Source: Dactylosporangium vinaceum
GTDB lineage: Bacteria > Actinomycetota > Actinomycetes > Mycobacteriales > Micromonosporaceae
Length of the DNA stretch: 64,000 bases
Direction of reading: 5' to 3'
Assembly: GCF_019904175.1 (NCBI RefSeq)
Contig: NZ_CP061913.1
Span: 11,594,001 to 11,658,000, forward strand
In this document: positions 20,602-28,792 of the stretch, one piece after another
Position numbering within the stretch: the stretch's first letter is position 1
Layout: each line of letters opens with the position of its first letter
The notes under the pieces: generated by a model
Seen by the model: the letters and a program-made list of their open reading frames with translations, nothing else
Told to the model about the DNA's origin: nothing
Databases searched by the model: none
Translations under genes and position numbers: made by a program

Positions 20602-21240
20602 ATGCCACGGAGCGAGGAGCCCGGAGCCGGACAGCGCCGAGCCAAGCTCGCCCGGTCTGATGCGGGGCTACGGCCGGGATTTGCGCGCTACCTGGATCTC
20701 GAGGCGATCGCCGACGAGCTGCGATGCTTCGAGCTCGCGCTGATACCGGGCCTGCTGCAGACCGAGCGTTACGCGCGGGCGGCGATCACCGCCTTTGCCG
20801 ACATCGACAGCTCCCGGGACCAGATCGACGTGCGCATCGCCACGCGTCTTGAGCGCCGGCGACAGCTCGTGGCGTCCGACGGACCGCGGGCCTGGTTCGT
20901 GCTCGACGAGGCCGCGCTGATGCCACGCATCGGCGATGCGTCGGTCATGGACGAGCAGCTCACACAGCTGCTGAGCCTGGCCGAGCAGCCCAATATCGAC
21001 ATCGTCGTGCTCCCCCGGACGGCCGGGCTCCATGCGGGTCTGACCGGCCCGTTCGTGCTGCTCGCGTTCGACGGCGGGACGACTGCGGAGGTCGTCGGCT
21101 CCGAAAACCTGGGCGACACCGTGCTGCGAACCGAGCCCGAGTTGGTCCGGGCCTATCGAGCACTCTTCGAGCGGATGCAAGGGGACAGCACGGCAGAGCC
21201 CATCGAAGCGAGCTTGCGTAGGCTCCGCGGCGAACACTGA
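20602..21240 (+). CDS. DUF5753 protein lacking the usual N-terminal HTH
   Basis: A 212-residue protein preceded by AGGGGGTGG. After about 24 residues it goes straight into the DUF5753 domain: FARYLDLEAIADELRCFELA, LIPGLLQTERYARAAI, RLERRRQL, WFVLDEAALMPRIG and the LTGPFVLLAF strand. Normal relatives carry an XRE helix-turn-helix of about 80 residues first. It lies immediately outside attR, so loss of the DNA-binding part may be connected with the island's arrival. It may still act as a ligand-sensing partner for the neighbouring XRE/DUF5753 protein, but this is inference. Confidence 0.75.
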   Translation: MPRSEEPGAGQRRAKLARSDAGLRPGFARYLDLEAIADELRCFELALIPGLLQTERYARAAITAFADIDSSRDQIDVRIATRLERRRQLVASDGPRAWFVLDEAALMPRIGDASVMDEQLTQLLSLAEQPNIDIVVLPRTAGLHAGLTGPFVLLAFDGGTTAEVVGSENLGDTVLRTEPELVRAYRALFERMQGDSTAEPIEASLRRLRGEH

Positions 21241-21270
21241 GGGGTGACCACCGGAAGGTGGCCACCCCTC
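21239..21270. terminator. Bidirectional terminator
   Basis: GAGGGGTG (21239-21246) pairs with CACCCCTC (21263-21270), and the stem continues as CCACC/GGTGG around a GGAA tetraloop. It sits between the convergent genes ending at 21240 and 21275. Confidence 0.85.
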
Positions 21271-21274
21271 GTGC

Positions 21275-21499
21275 TTAGTGGCCGGACGGCGGGTCGAAGG
21301 CGCCCGACTGCACCGCCGTCAGGAATTGCCGCCAGGTTCCGGCGGAGCAGAGCAGCACCGGGCCGCGCCGGTCCTTGGTGTCCCGGATCGCCACGCCTCC
21401 TCCCGGCAGGGTCGTGGCGACCTCGACGCAGTTGGTGCCGCCGCTGCGGGTGGACACCTTCCATTGAGTGCTCGGGTCGCTGACTAAATACGAGAACAT
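21275..21499 (-). CDS. DUF397 protein
   Basis: A 74-residue protein with the DUF397 core: WKVSTRSGGTNCVEVA, then GGVAIRDTKDRRGPVLLCS and WRQFLTAVQSGAFD. DUF397 genes accompany XRE/DUF5753 regulators (BldB/AbaA-like modules) throughout actinobacteria and are thought to be partner or antagonist proteins. Here it lies just downstream of such a regulator on the same strand (21-bp gap). Confidence 0.9.
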   Translation of the reverse strand: MFSYLVSDPSTQWKVSTRSGGTNCVEVATTLPGGGVAIRDTKDRRGPVLLCSAGTWRQFLTAVQSGAFDPPSGH

Positions 21500-21520
21500 C
21501 GTCGTCTCCGTGTCTGTCGC

Positions 21521-22360
21521 TCAGATTGTTCTGGAGACTGCCTCGATGAGACGGATCGAGTCGTCAGGGCTGATGGCTATGGCACGAAGACGGTCGAAGG
21601 CTCGACGATAGCGGGCGATATCGGCAGGCTTCTCGAGGTAGAGGGAGCCGACAAGCCCCTCGACCAGGACGACTCCGGGTAACCCTTCCGCGAACTCCAG
21701 CCAGGCGAAGGCGCTGCTCATCGCCTGATGCGCGCCTGCGGCGAACGGGATGACCTGGACCGTGACGTGCCGATGCCCAGCCACTTCGGCCAGGAACCCC
21801 AGTTGACGGCGCATGACGTCAGGCCCCCCGACCTGTCGGTGCAGTACCGCCTCATCGAGCACCGCCCACAGTTCGGGCTCCTCGTTCTCCGTGATCGAGT
21901 GTTGCCGGACCATACGCACCTCAACGGTCTGCTCGACCTGGTCGCCGGTCAGCTCGGGCCGCACCGCACGCAGGACCGTGCGGGCGTAGTCCGCCGTCTG
22001 CAGCGGTCCGGGCACAATGGAGGACTCGAAGTTGTTAATCTTCAGCGCCTCCGACTCGAGGCCGAGATACTCTCCGCCCTCGATGTCGTACTGCTGCCAC
22101 CAGCCCTGCTCCCTCGCCTCTCGGGCGAGCTGCAGGAGCTGCGCGGTGCGCTCGGCAGTCAGACCATAGATCTGACACAGATCACGCACGTCACGCAGGA
22201 TGGGTGATCGCTCACCCGACTCGATTCTGCTGATCTTCGACGGGTGGGCCATGAGCCGTTCGGCCACGTCGGAGACCTTCAGGTCCTTCTCGATCCGGTA
22301 TTGGCGCAGGAGGTTGCCCAACGCCCTTCGGCGCACCGTCGGGCTCTTGGCTCGCGGCAC
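21521..22360 (-). CDS. XRE-family regulator with DUF5753 domain
   Basis: A 279-residue protein. An N-terminal helix-turn-helix (LGNLLRQYRIEKDLKVSDVA, then RLMAHPSKISRIESGERSP, residues 13-52) is followed by DUF5753 from about residue 90 (ALKINNFESSIVPGPLQTADYARTVL, WAVLDEAVLHR, AWLEF). It starts at GTG after AAAGGATCC. The partner DUF397 gene follows it. Such modules influence development and antibiotic production in Streptomyces. A perfect 16-bp palindrome about 80 bp upstream (22442-22457) is a candidate operator. Confidence 0.9.
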   Translation of the reverse strand: MPRAKSPTVRRRALGNLLRQYRIEKDLKVSDVAERLMAHPSKISRIESGERSPILRDVRDLCQIYGLTAERTAQLLQLAREAREQGWWQQYDIEGGEYLGLESEALKINNFESSIVPGPLQTADYARTVLRAVRPELTGDQVEQTVEVRMVRQHSITENEEPELWAVLDEAVLHRQVGGPDVMRRQLGFLAEVAGHRHVTVQVIPFAAGAHQAMSSAFAWLEFAEGLPGVVLVEGLVGSLYLEKPADIARYRRAFDRLRAIAISPDDSIRLIEAVSRTI

Positions 22361-22441
22361 CGCGGATCCTTTCCGAGATCAATCTCTATCGGCGTCGCCG
22401 ACACCGTGATCAAGTCGGCAACTTACTCCCGGCAAAGCATG

Positions 22442-22457
22442 TTTGGCAATTGCCAAA
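22442..22457. promoter_or_regulatory. Perfect 16-bp palindrome, candidate operator
   Basis: TTTGGCAATTGCCAAA is exactly self-complementary. It lies between the divergent XRE gene (start 22360) and the membrane-protein gene (start 22604), a natural operator position for the XRE regulator. Confidence 0.6.
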
Positions 22458-22603
22458 AGTACCGTGTCGTGTCCATCATGAATTGGGTGCTCCTTCTGCC
22501 CACCCAAATCCGGTGCGGACGTCGCGCCGATTCGTCCGGGCTCCAGGTTCACACCCAGCCGACAGTCCTCCCGATCTGGGCGGACAGTCCATGGGAGGCA
22601 GCC

Positions 22604-23086
22604 ATGGCCAACCCGTACGAGCCGCTGCCCGACATGTGCCGTCCCGCGACGAGTGACGTGACACCCGCAGCGGCTGGCACGTGCGACAGACGGCATTTGC
22701 CGGACGACCTCATGCGTAACGGAGCGTACCGCCCTCAGACCGCGGCGGGCAGCCTCCCTCTGGAAAAAAGCGGCAAGCCTGACTGGATCAACCAGACGTC
22801 CTCACCGGCCGCCGGAGTCGGCTCGCAGCAGCCAGCCCACGTCATGCCGCCGGCGCTCAGCTTCATCGAGCACCGGTGGAGCCACGCCGAGCAAGGGTTC
22901 CGCTACGCGCTCCTGCAGCTTTTCATCGTCCACGGCGTGATCGCGGCCGCCGTCATCCCTGCCGTGTTGGTCATCAGCGGCGTCGGGCTGATCTTCCCCG
23001 ACTGGCCGGCCGCCGGTGCCGCGGGCGGGCTGAGCTCGCTGCTCGGCGTCTTGGTATGGCGTCGCGGTCGCCGGCAGCGTCCGTAG
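22604..23086 (+). CDS. Small hypothetical membrane protein
   Basis: 160 residues from an ATG preceded by GGGAGGC. The first 90 residues are hydrophilic and Pro/Ala-rich, with short motifs such as MANPYEPLPDMCRPATSD. Two membrane spans follow (about 107-130, HGVIAAAVIPAVLVISGVG, and 135-152, AAGAAGGLSSLLGVLVW), and a basic WRRGRRQRP tail. No homologous function is recognisable. It is divergent from the XRE regulator and may be its target. Confidence 0.6.
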   Translation: MANPYEPLPDMCRPATSDVTPAAAGTCDRRHLPDDLMRNGAYRPQTAAGSLPLEKSGKPDWINQTSSPAAGVGSQQPAHVMPPALSFIEHRWSHAEQGFRYALLQLFIVHGVIAAAVIPAVLVISGVGLIFPDWPAAGAAGGLSSLLGVLVWRRGRRQRP

Positions 23087-23091
23087 AGCGG

Positions 23092-23850
23092 TCAGGCGGA
23101 GGCGAAGGACTCGCCGTTGGTCATGATGGGGACCGTGTGCGACGTGCCCGCCTGGGCGGCCAGGCGGACGTCCTCCGCGTAGCCGCGCTGGATCAGTTCC
23201 TGGCCGCTCACGCACCGCCGGACCGCGGCGGCCACGTTGCGGACCGCGGCCAGGGCGGCCAGGGATACGGCGGCCTCCACGGACAGGGGGGAGCCCAGCA
23301 TGGACAGGCCGTCCAGGACGGCGGCCGCGCCCAGGAGGTCCTCCACGCACGGGCGCAGGGTACCGTCGGGCCAGAGTTCGCCGGCCGCTATGACGCCCAC
23401 CGCGGAGGTCGGGGTTCCGTGGCCGTGGGCGTGCAGCCAGCGGGCTACTGCGGGGGCGTTGCGGAGGCAGGCGGCGACCACCGGTACCCCCGTGGAGGCC
23501 GCGGCCGAGCAGATGGTCGCGCCGTTCGGGGAGGGGAGCACGAGCTGGTCCACCAGCGGGGCTGACTGGAGGGCCGCCGGGGACAGGCTCCAGGGCTGGG
23601 CCGCCGAAGTCTGGCGGCGGCCCACCGCGACCGCCGCCCCGAGGCGGTTGGCGTAGTCCGGCGCCTGGTCGCTCCACGGGAACGGGTGGACGCGGATGCC
23701 GCGGGAGACGGCGACGTCCACCGCGGTGGAGAAGGAGAGGACGTCGACCACGACCAGGACCGAGCAGACGCGGGCCAGTTCGGCCGCGCCGGCCGGGCCC
23801 CAGTCGAAGCGGGCGCCCGAGCCGGGCTGGCTGTGGACGCCCTCCGGCAT
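23092..23850 (-). CDS. ComB-like 2-phosphosulfolactate phosphatase family protein
   Basis: A 252-residue protein. Family features include VVVDVLSFSTAVDVAVSRGI near the N-terminus, LPSPNGATICSAA and CLRNAPAVARWL in the middle and VIAAGELWPDGTLRPCVEDL later. In methanogens ComB hydrolyses phosphosulfolactate on the way to coenzyme M; actinobacteria lack that pathway as far as known, so the real substrate is unclear. The ATG lies only 5 nt after the purL stop, so it is the last gene of the purS-purQ-purL operon. Confidence 0.82.
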   Translation of the reverse strand: MPEGVHSQPGSGARFDWGPAGAAELARVCSVLVVVDVLSFSTAVDVAVSRGIRVHPFPWSDQAPDYANRLGAAVAVGRRQTSAAQPWSLSPAALQSAPLVDQLVLPSPNGATICSAAASTGVPVVAACLRNAPAVARWLHAHGHGTPTSAVGVIAAGELWPDGTLRPCVEDLLGAAAVLDGLSMLGSPLSVEAAVSLAALAAVRNVAAAVRRCVSGQELIQRGYAEDVRLAAQAGTSHTVPIMTNGESFASA

Positions 23851-23855
23851 CGGCG

Positions 23856-26225
23856 TTACGACTCGGTGTCGAGCGGAGCGTGCGGTACCTCCGGAGCCTC
23901 CACCGGCTCGAAGTACGACTGGGCGTCCGGCGCGCGGTATGCGGGAGCCTCGGTCGACACCTCGCCGAAGAGGGCGGGCAGGGTGCCCATCCAGGCCGAG
24001 CGGAGCTCGTCCAGGGCGATCGTGAACTGGCCGCGGACGTCCAGGGCGCGGCTGCGGCCGTCGACGGTGCCGATGATGGTGACCGGCAGGCCGTGCTGGG
24101 CGCACAGGGCGGTGAACGCCTTCTCGTGGCCGCGGGGCACCGAGACCAGGGCGCGGGCCGTGGACTCGGAGAACAGCGCCACGAACGGGTTGAGGCCCTC
24201 GGGGAGGGTGATGTTCGCGCCGCAGTCGTAGCGGAGCGTGGCCTCGACCAGGGCCTGGGCCAGGCCGCCGTCGGACAGGTCGTGGGCGCTCGACAGGTGG
24301 CCGCGCTCGCCGGCCTCGGTGAGCACGCCGGCCAGGATGCGCTCGCGGGTCAGGTTCACCCGCGGGGGCTGACCGCCCAGGTGCTCGTGGGTGACCCAGG
24401 CCCACTCGGAGCCGGAGAGCTCCTCGGTGGTCTCGCCCAGGAGCATGATCAGGTCACTGTCGCCGCCGAAGCCCATCGGGACGCGGCTGCCGACGTTCTG
24501 CATGATGCCCAGGACGCCCACGACCGGGGTCGGGTGGATGGCCTGCGAGCCGGTGGAGTTGTAGAACGAGACGTTGCCGCCGGTCACCGGGATGCCGAGC
24601 TCGGCGCATCCGTCGGCCAGGCCGCGGACGGCCTCGGCGAACTGCCACATGACCTGCGGGTCCTCGGGGGAGCCGAAGTTGAGGCAGTTGGTGACGGCGA
24701 GCGGGGTGGCGCCCGCGGTGGCGACGTTGCGGTACGCCTCCGCCAGCGCCAGCTTCGCCCCGTTGTACGGGTCGAGGCGGGCGAACCGCGCGTTGCCGTC
24801 GACGGAGAGCGCGATGCCCAGGCCGGTCTGCTCGTCGATGCGCACGACGCCGGAGTTCTCGGGCTGGGCGAGGATCGTGTTGCCCTGCACGTAGCGGTCG
24901 TACTGCTCGGTGACCCAGCTCTTGTCGCACAGGTTCGGGCTGGCCGCGAGGCGCAGGAGGGTCTCGCGCAGCTCGACCCCGGTACGCGGCCGGGGCAGCG
25001 TCTCCGCCCGGTCGGCCTGGAGCAGGATGAGGTCGGCCGGCTCGCGCATCGGGCGGGCGTAGACCGGGCCGTCGTCGACGAGCGAGCCCGGCGGGACGTC
25101 GACGACGGTCTCGCCGTGCCAGGTGATGACCAGGCGGCCGGTGTCGGTGACGGTGCCGATCGCGGTGGCGATGACGCCCCAGCGGTCGGCGACCTTCAGC
25201 ACCTCGTCGAGCTTGGCCGGGTCGACGATCAGGAGCATGCGCTCCTGCGACTCGCTGGCCAGGACCTCCTGCGGGTCCATCGACGCCTCGCGGAGCGGGA
25301 CCTTGTTGAGGTCGACGTCCATGCCGGTGCCGGCGGCGGCCGCGGTCTCGGTGAGGGCGCAGGTGAGGCCGGCGCCGCCGAGGTCCTGGACGCCGACGAT
25401 CAGGCTGCGCTCGTACAGCTCCAGGCAGCTCTCGATCAGGAGCTTCTCGATGAACGGGTCGCCGACCTGGACCGACGGGCGGCGGGCCGGGCCGTCGGCG
25501 TTGAAGGTGGCGCTGGCCAGCACGGACACGCCGCCGATGCCGTCGCGGCCGGTCTTGGCGCCGAGCAGCACGACGATGTTGCCGGGGCCGTGCGCCTCCT
25601 TGTTCTGCAGGCGGTTGACCGGCAGGACGCCGACGCAGAGCGCGTTGACGAGCGGGTTGCCCTGGTAGCAGGGGTCGAAGACGACCTCGCCGCCGATGTT
25701 GGGCAGGCCCAGGCAGTTGCCGTAGCCGCCGACGCCCGCGACGATGCCGGGCAGGACGCGCTTGGTGTCCTCGTGGTCGGCCGCGCCGAAGCGCAGCGGG
25801 TCCATGACCGCGACCGGGCGGGCGCCCATGGCCAGGATGTCGCGGACGATGCCGCCGACGCCTGTCGCGGCGCCCTGGTAGGGCTCGACGAAGCTCGGGT
25901 GGTTGTGCGACTCCACCTTGAAGGTGACCGCGATCTCGTCGGAGATGCGGATCACGCCCGCGTTCTCACCGATGCCGGCCAGCATGAGCTCGGACTTGGG
26001 CGCCTTCTCGCTGAACTGGCGCAGGTGGACCTTGCTGCTCTTGTACGAGCAGTGCTCGCTCCACATGATCGAGTACATGGCCAGCTCCGACGTCGTCGGC
26101 CGGCGCCCCAGGATCTGGCGGATCCGCTGGTACTCGTCCTCGCGCAGCCCCAGGTCCTCGTAGGGCTGCTCCTCGTCGGGGGTCTTGTCGGCCTGCTCGA
26201 CGGTGTCGAACCCAGCGGCGGTCAT
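23856..26225 (-). CDS. purL: Phosphoribosylformylglycinamidine synthase subunit PurL
   Basis: A 789-residue small-type PurL. It catalyses the ATP-dependent conversion of FGAR to FGAM in purine synthesis, using ammonia from PurQ and stabilised by PurS. Visible features are MYSIMWSEHCSYKSSKVHLR (residues 50-69), the FKVESHNHPSFVEPYQGAATGVGG nucleotide-binding stretch (described here in part: SHNHPS and GAATGVGG), VQDLGGAGLTCAL and SAHDLSDGGLAQALVEA near the C-terminus. ATG 26225 overlaps the purQ stop (ATGA). The operon order is purS, purQ, purL, comB-like. Confidence 0.97.
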   Translation of the reverse strand: MTAAGFDTVEQADKTPDEEQPYEDLGLREDEYQRIRQILGRRPTTSELAMYSIMWSEHCSYKSSKVHLRQFSEKAPKSELMLAGIGENAGVIRISDEIAVTFKVESHNHPSFVEPYQGAATGVGGIVRDILAMGARPVAVMDPLRFGAADHEDTKRVLPGIVAGVGGYGNCLGLPNIGGEVVFDPCYQGNPLVNALCVGVLPVNRLQNKEAHGPGNIVVLLGAKTGRDGIGGVSVLASATFNADGPARRPSVQVGDPFIEKLLIESCLELYERSLIVGVQDLGGAGLTCALTETAAAAGTGMDVDLNKVPLREASMDPQEVLASESQERMLLIVDPAKLDEVLKVADRWGVIATAIGTVTDTGRLVITWHGETVVDVPPGSLVDDGPVYARPMREPADLILLQADRAETLPRPRTGVELRETLLRLAASPNLCDKSWVTEQYDRYVQGNTILAQPENSGVVRIDEQTGLGIALSVDGNARFARLDPYNGAKLALAEAYRNVATAGATPLAVTNCLNFGSPEDPQVMWQFAEAVRGLADGCAELGIPVTGGNVSFYNSTGSQAIHPTPVVGVLGIMQNVGSRVPMGFGGDSDLIMLLGETTEELSGSEWAWVTHEHLGGQPPRVNLTRERILAGVLTEAGERGHLSSAHDLSDGGLAQALVEATLRYDCGANITLPEGLNPFVALFSESTARALVSVPRGHEKAFTALCAQHGLPVTIIGTVDGRSRALDVRGQFTIALDELRSAWMGTLPALFGEVSTEAPAYRAPDAQSYFEPVEAPEVPHAPLDTES

Positions 26226-26902
26226 ACTCGCGCTCCAAGGTGAGCGAGCACTGACGTGAAGATGCCCAGGCCGTCGATCGACGGCCCGGTCAGCACCTCG
26301 ACGGCGTGCTCCGGGTGGGGCATGATCCCGACGACGTTGCCGGCCGCATTGCTGATCGCCGCGATGTCGTGCAGCGAACCGTTCGGGTTTCCCCGGATGT
26401 ACCGGGCCACGACCCGGCCCTCGGCCTCGAGCTCGTCGAGGGTGCGCTCGTCGGCCATGTAGCAGCCCTCCCCGTTCTTGACGGGGATCACGACCTCCTG
26501 GCGGGGCTGGAAGCCGACGGTCCAGGCGGTGGTGTTGTTCTCGATGCGCAGGCCCTGGTCGCGGTTGCGGAAGTGCAGGTGCTGGTTGCGCGTGAGCGCC
26601 CCCGGCAGCAGGTGGGCCTCGCACAGGACCTGGAAGCCGTTGCAGATGCCGAGCACGGGCAGCCCGTCGCCGGCGGCCCGCACGATCGAGTCCATGACCG
26701 CGGAGAACCGGGCGATGGCGCCGGCCCGCAGGTAGTCGCCGTAGGAAAAGCCACCCGGCAGGATGACGCCGTCCACCCCATAGAGGTCGGCGTCGGCGTG
26801 CCAGAGCGGGATGGCCGCGGCCCCGGCGAGGTGCACGGCCCGGGCGGCGTCGCGGTCGTCGAGCGAGCCGGGGAACGTGACGACCCCGATGCGGGCGGTC
26901 AC
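26222..26902 (-). CDS. purQ: Phosphoribosylformylglycinamidine synthase subunit PurQ
   Basis: A 226-residue class I glutamine amidotransferase that delivers ammonia to PurL. It has GGFSYGDYLRAGAIA, the nucleophile motif LGICNGFQVL (Cys about residue 88), and the His-Glu pair in IMPHPEHAVE near the C-terminus. The GTG start is fixed by overlap with the purS stop (GTGA) and homology at ARIGVVTFPGS. Confidence 0.97.
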   Translation of the reverse strand: MTARIGVVTFPGSLDDRDAARAVHLAGAAAIPLWHADADLYGVDGVILPGGFSYGDYLRAGAIARFSAVMDSIVRAAGDGLPVLGICNGFQVLCEAHLLPGALTRNQHLHFRNRDQGLRIENNTTAWTVGFQPRQEVVIPVKNGEGCYMADERTLDELEAEGRVVARYIRGNPNGSLHDIAAISNAAGNVVGIMPHPEHAVEVLTGPSIDGLGIFTSVLAHLGARV

Positions 26903-27186
26903 TGTTCTCCACCCTCCGCGGCCGACGCGTCGGCCGTCGCGAGTGCCGGCTCCTCCTCCACCCGCAGGGTGAAGTCCTCGATCACGGGGTTGGCCAGCAG
27001 CTTGTCGGCGATCTCCTGAGCCCGGTCGAGGTCGGCGGAGCCCTCGAACTCGATCTCGATGCGCTTGCCGATGCGCACCGAGGACACGCCGTCCACGCCG
27101 AGGCGTGGCAGCGCGTTCGCGACGGCCTGACCCTGGGGGTCCAGGATCTCCGGTTTGAGCATGACGTCCACCACGACGCGGGCCAC
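26899..27186 (-). CDS. purS: Phosphoribosylformylglycinamidine synthase subunit PurS
   Basis: A 95-residue small structural subunit linking PurL and PurQ. It has the typical VVVDVMLKPEILDPQGQAVA and VRIGKRIEIEFEG segments, followed by a slightly longer acidic tail. The start is the GTG at 27186, with AGGAG upstream; an earlier in-frame start has no homology. It is the first gene of the operon. Confidence 0.96.
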   Translation of the reverse strand: MARVVVDVMLKPEILDPQGQAVANALPRLGVDGVSSVRIGKRIEIEFEGSADLDRAQEIADKLLANPVIEDFTLRVEEEPALATADASAAEGGEQ

Positions 27187-27330
27187 GGGGCACTCCTGAC
27201 AGTTGAGTCGGGCGCTCGAGGGCGAGCGACACGAGCCTACCGGGCAGCGCTCCACCGCAGTTCACCGGCCGTGAAAGCATCGCCCGACACGCATCTTAAC
27301 CGCCCGCCCGCCCGCCCAAGATCCACGAAC

Positions 27331-28770
27331 TCAAAGGATGGGCGGCGGCACGTAGGCGGCCGCCGCGGGGTGGCGCCCCAAGACCTCGTCGACCTGCGCG
27401 GTGACGGCCTTGACCTGGGCAGATGCCGCGCCGACGAACTCCGAAGGGGAGGCGACGAGCGCCTGGACATCCCCCTCGGTAAGGCGCAGCCGCGAGTCAC
27501 CCGCGAGCCGGGACAGCAGATCGTTGTCCGAAATGCCCTTTTCGCGCATGGCGAGGGCCACCGCGACGGCATGCTCCTTGATGGCTTCGTGAGCATCCTC
27601 ACGGCCGACCCCGCGGCCGACGGCGGCGACGAGCACCCGGGTCGTGGCCAGGAACGGCAGGTACCTGTCCAGTTCGCGGGCGACCACTGCGGGATACGCC
27701 CCGAATTCATCAAGTACCGTCAAGAATGTCGCAAAAAGCCCGTCGACCGCGAAGAACGCATCCGGTAGCGCGACCCGCCGCACGACCGAGCAGGACACGT
27801 CGCCCTCGTTCCACTGGTCGCCGGCCAGCTCGCCGACCATCGACAGGTACCCCCGCACGATCACCGCCAGCCCGTTCACCCGCTCGCAGGACCGGGTGTT
27901 CATCTTGTGCGGCATCGCCGAGGAGCCGACCTGCCCGGCCTTGAAACCCTCGGTGACAAGCTCGTAACCGGCCATCAGGCGGATCGTCGTGGCCAGGCTC
28001 GACGGGCCGGCGACGGCCTGGGCCAGGGCCGACACCACGTCCAGGTCGAGCGAGCGCGGGTACACCTGGCCGACGCTCGTCAGCACGTTGCGAAACCCGA
28101 GGTGCTCGGCGACCCGGCGCTCCAGCTGGGCGACCTTGTCCGCGTCGCCGCCGAAGAGGTCGAGCTGGTCGGCGGCGGTGCCGACGGGCCCCTTGATGCC
28201 ACGCAGCGGATAGCGCTCGAGCAGATTCTCGATCCGGTGGTACGCGATCAGCAGCTCCTCGGCCGCGGAGGCGAACCGCTTGCCGAGCGTCGTGGCCTGG
28301 GCCGGGACGTTGTGCGAGCGGCCGACCATCACCAGCTCGTCGTACTGCTTCGCCCGCGCCGCCAGCCGGGCGAGCGCGGCCACCATCCGGTCCCGCACGA
28401 GCTCCAGCGAGCGGCGGATCTGCAGCTGCTCGACGTTCTCGGTCAGGTCGCGCGAGGTCATCCCCTTGTGGATGTGCTCGTGCCCGGCCAGCTCGGAGAA
28501 CTCCTCGATGCGGGCCTTCACGTCGTGGCGGGTGACCCGCTCCCGCTCGGCGATCGAGGGGAGGTCGACGGAGTCGAGGACCCGCTCGTACGCCTCGACG
28601 ACGCCGTCGGGCACCGCGACCCCGAGATCGCGCTGCCCCTTGAGCACGGCGAGCCAGAGCCGGCGCTCGAGCCGCACCTTCTCCTCGGGCGACCAGATGT
28701 CGACGAGTTCGGGTGAGGCGTAGCGGGCGGCGAGCACGTCAGGAATCCGAGCCTTGGTCACGCCGCCCAT
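27331..28770 (-). CDS. purB: Adenylosuccinate lyase
   Basis: A 479-residue fumarase/aspartase-superfamily enzyme. It cleaves adenylosuccinate to AMP and SAICAR to AICAR, each with release of fumarate. Signature GSSAMPHKMNTRSCERV (the flexible catalytic loop with Ser) and the earlier HIHKGMTSRDLTENVEQ and MVGRSHNVPAQATTLGKR regions are intact. A GTG three codons downstream (VTKARIPDVL) is an equally good start. Proximity to purSQL groups purine genes, but 144 bp separate it from purS and it has its own promoter region. Confidence 0.96.
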   Translation of the reverse strand: MGGVTKARIPDVLAARYASPELVDIWSPEEKVRLERRLWLAVLKGQRDLGVAVPDGVVEAYERVLDSVDLPSIAERERVTRHDVKARIEEFSELAGHEHIHKGMTSRDLTENVEQLQIRRSLELVRDRMVAALARLAARAKQYDELVMVGRSHNVPAQATTLGKRFASAAEELLIAYHRIENLLERYPLRGIKGPVGTAADQLDLFGGDADKVAQLERRVAEHLGFRNVLTSVGQVYPRSLDLDVVSALAQAVAGPSSLATTIRLMAGYELVTEGFKAGQVGSSAMPHKMNTRSCERVNGLAVIVRGYLSMVGELAGDQWNEGDVSCSVVRRVALPDAFFAVDGLFATFLTVLDEFGAYPAVVARELDRYLPFLATTRVLVAAVGRGVGREDAHEAIKEHAVAVALAMREKGISDNDLLSRLAGDSRLRLTEGDVQALVASPSEFVGAASAQVKAVTAQVDEVLGRHPAAAAYVPPPIL

Positions 28771-28792
28771 TCTGCCTAAGACCTCGGCCGGG

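Noticed and set aside
23880..26243. 787-codon plus-strand frame opposite purL
   Set aside because: Open only because of strong third-position GC in purL; composition is Val/Ala/Arg/Asp/Gly without motifs.
27187..27330. Purine riboswitch before purS or purB
   Set aside because: The 144-bp gap lies downstream of purB and upstream of purS; I saw no three-helix purine aptamer core by eye.
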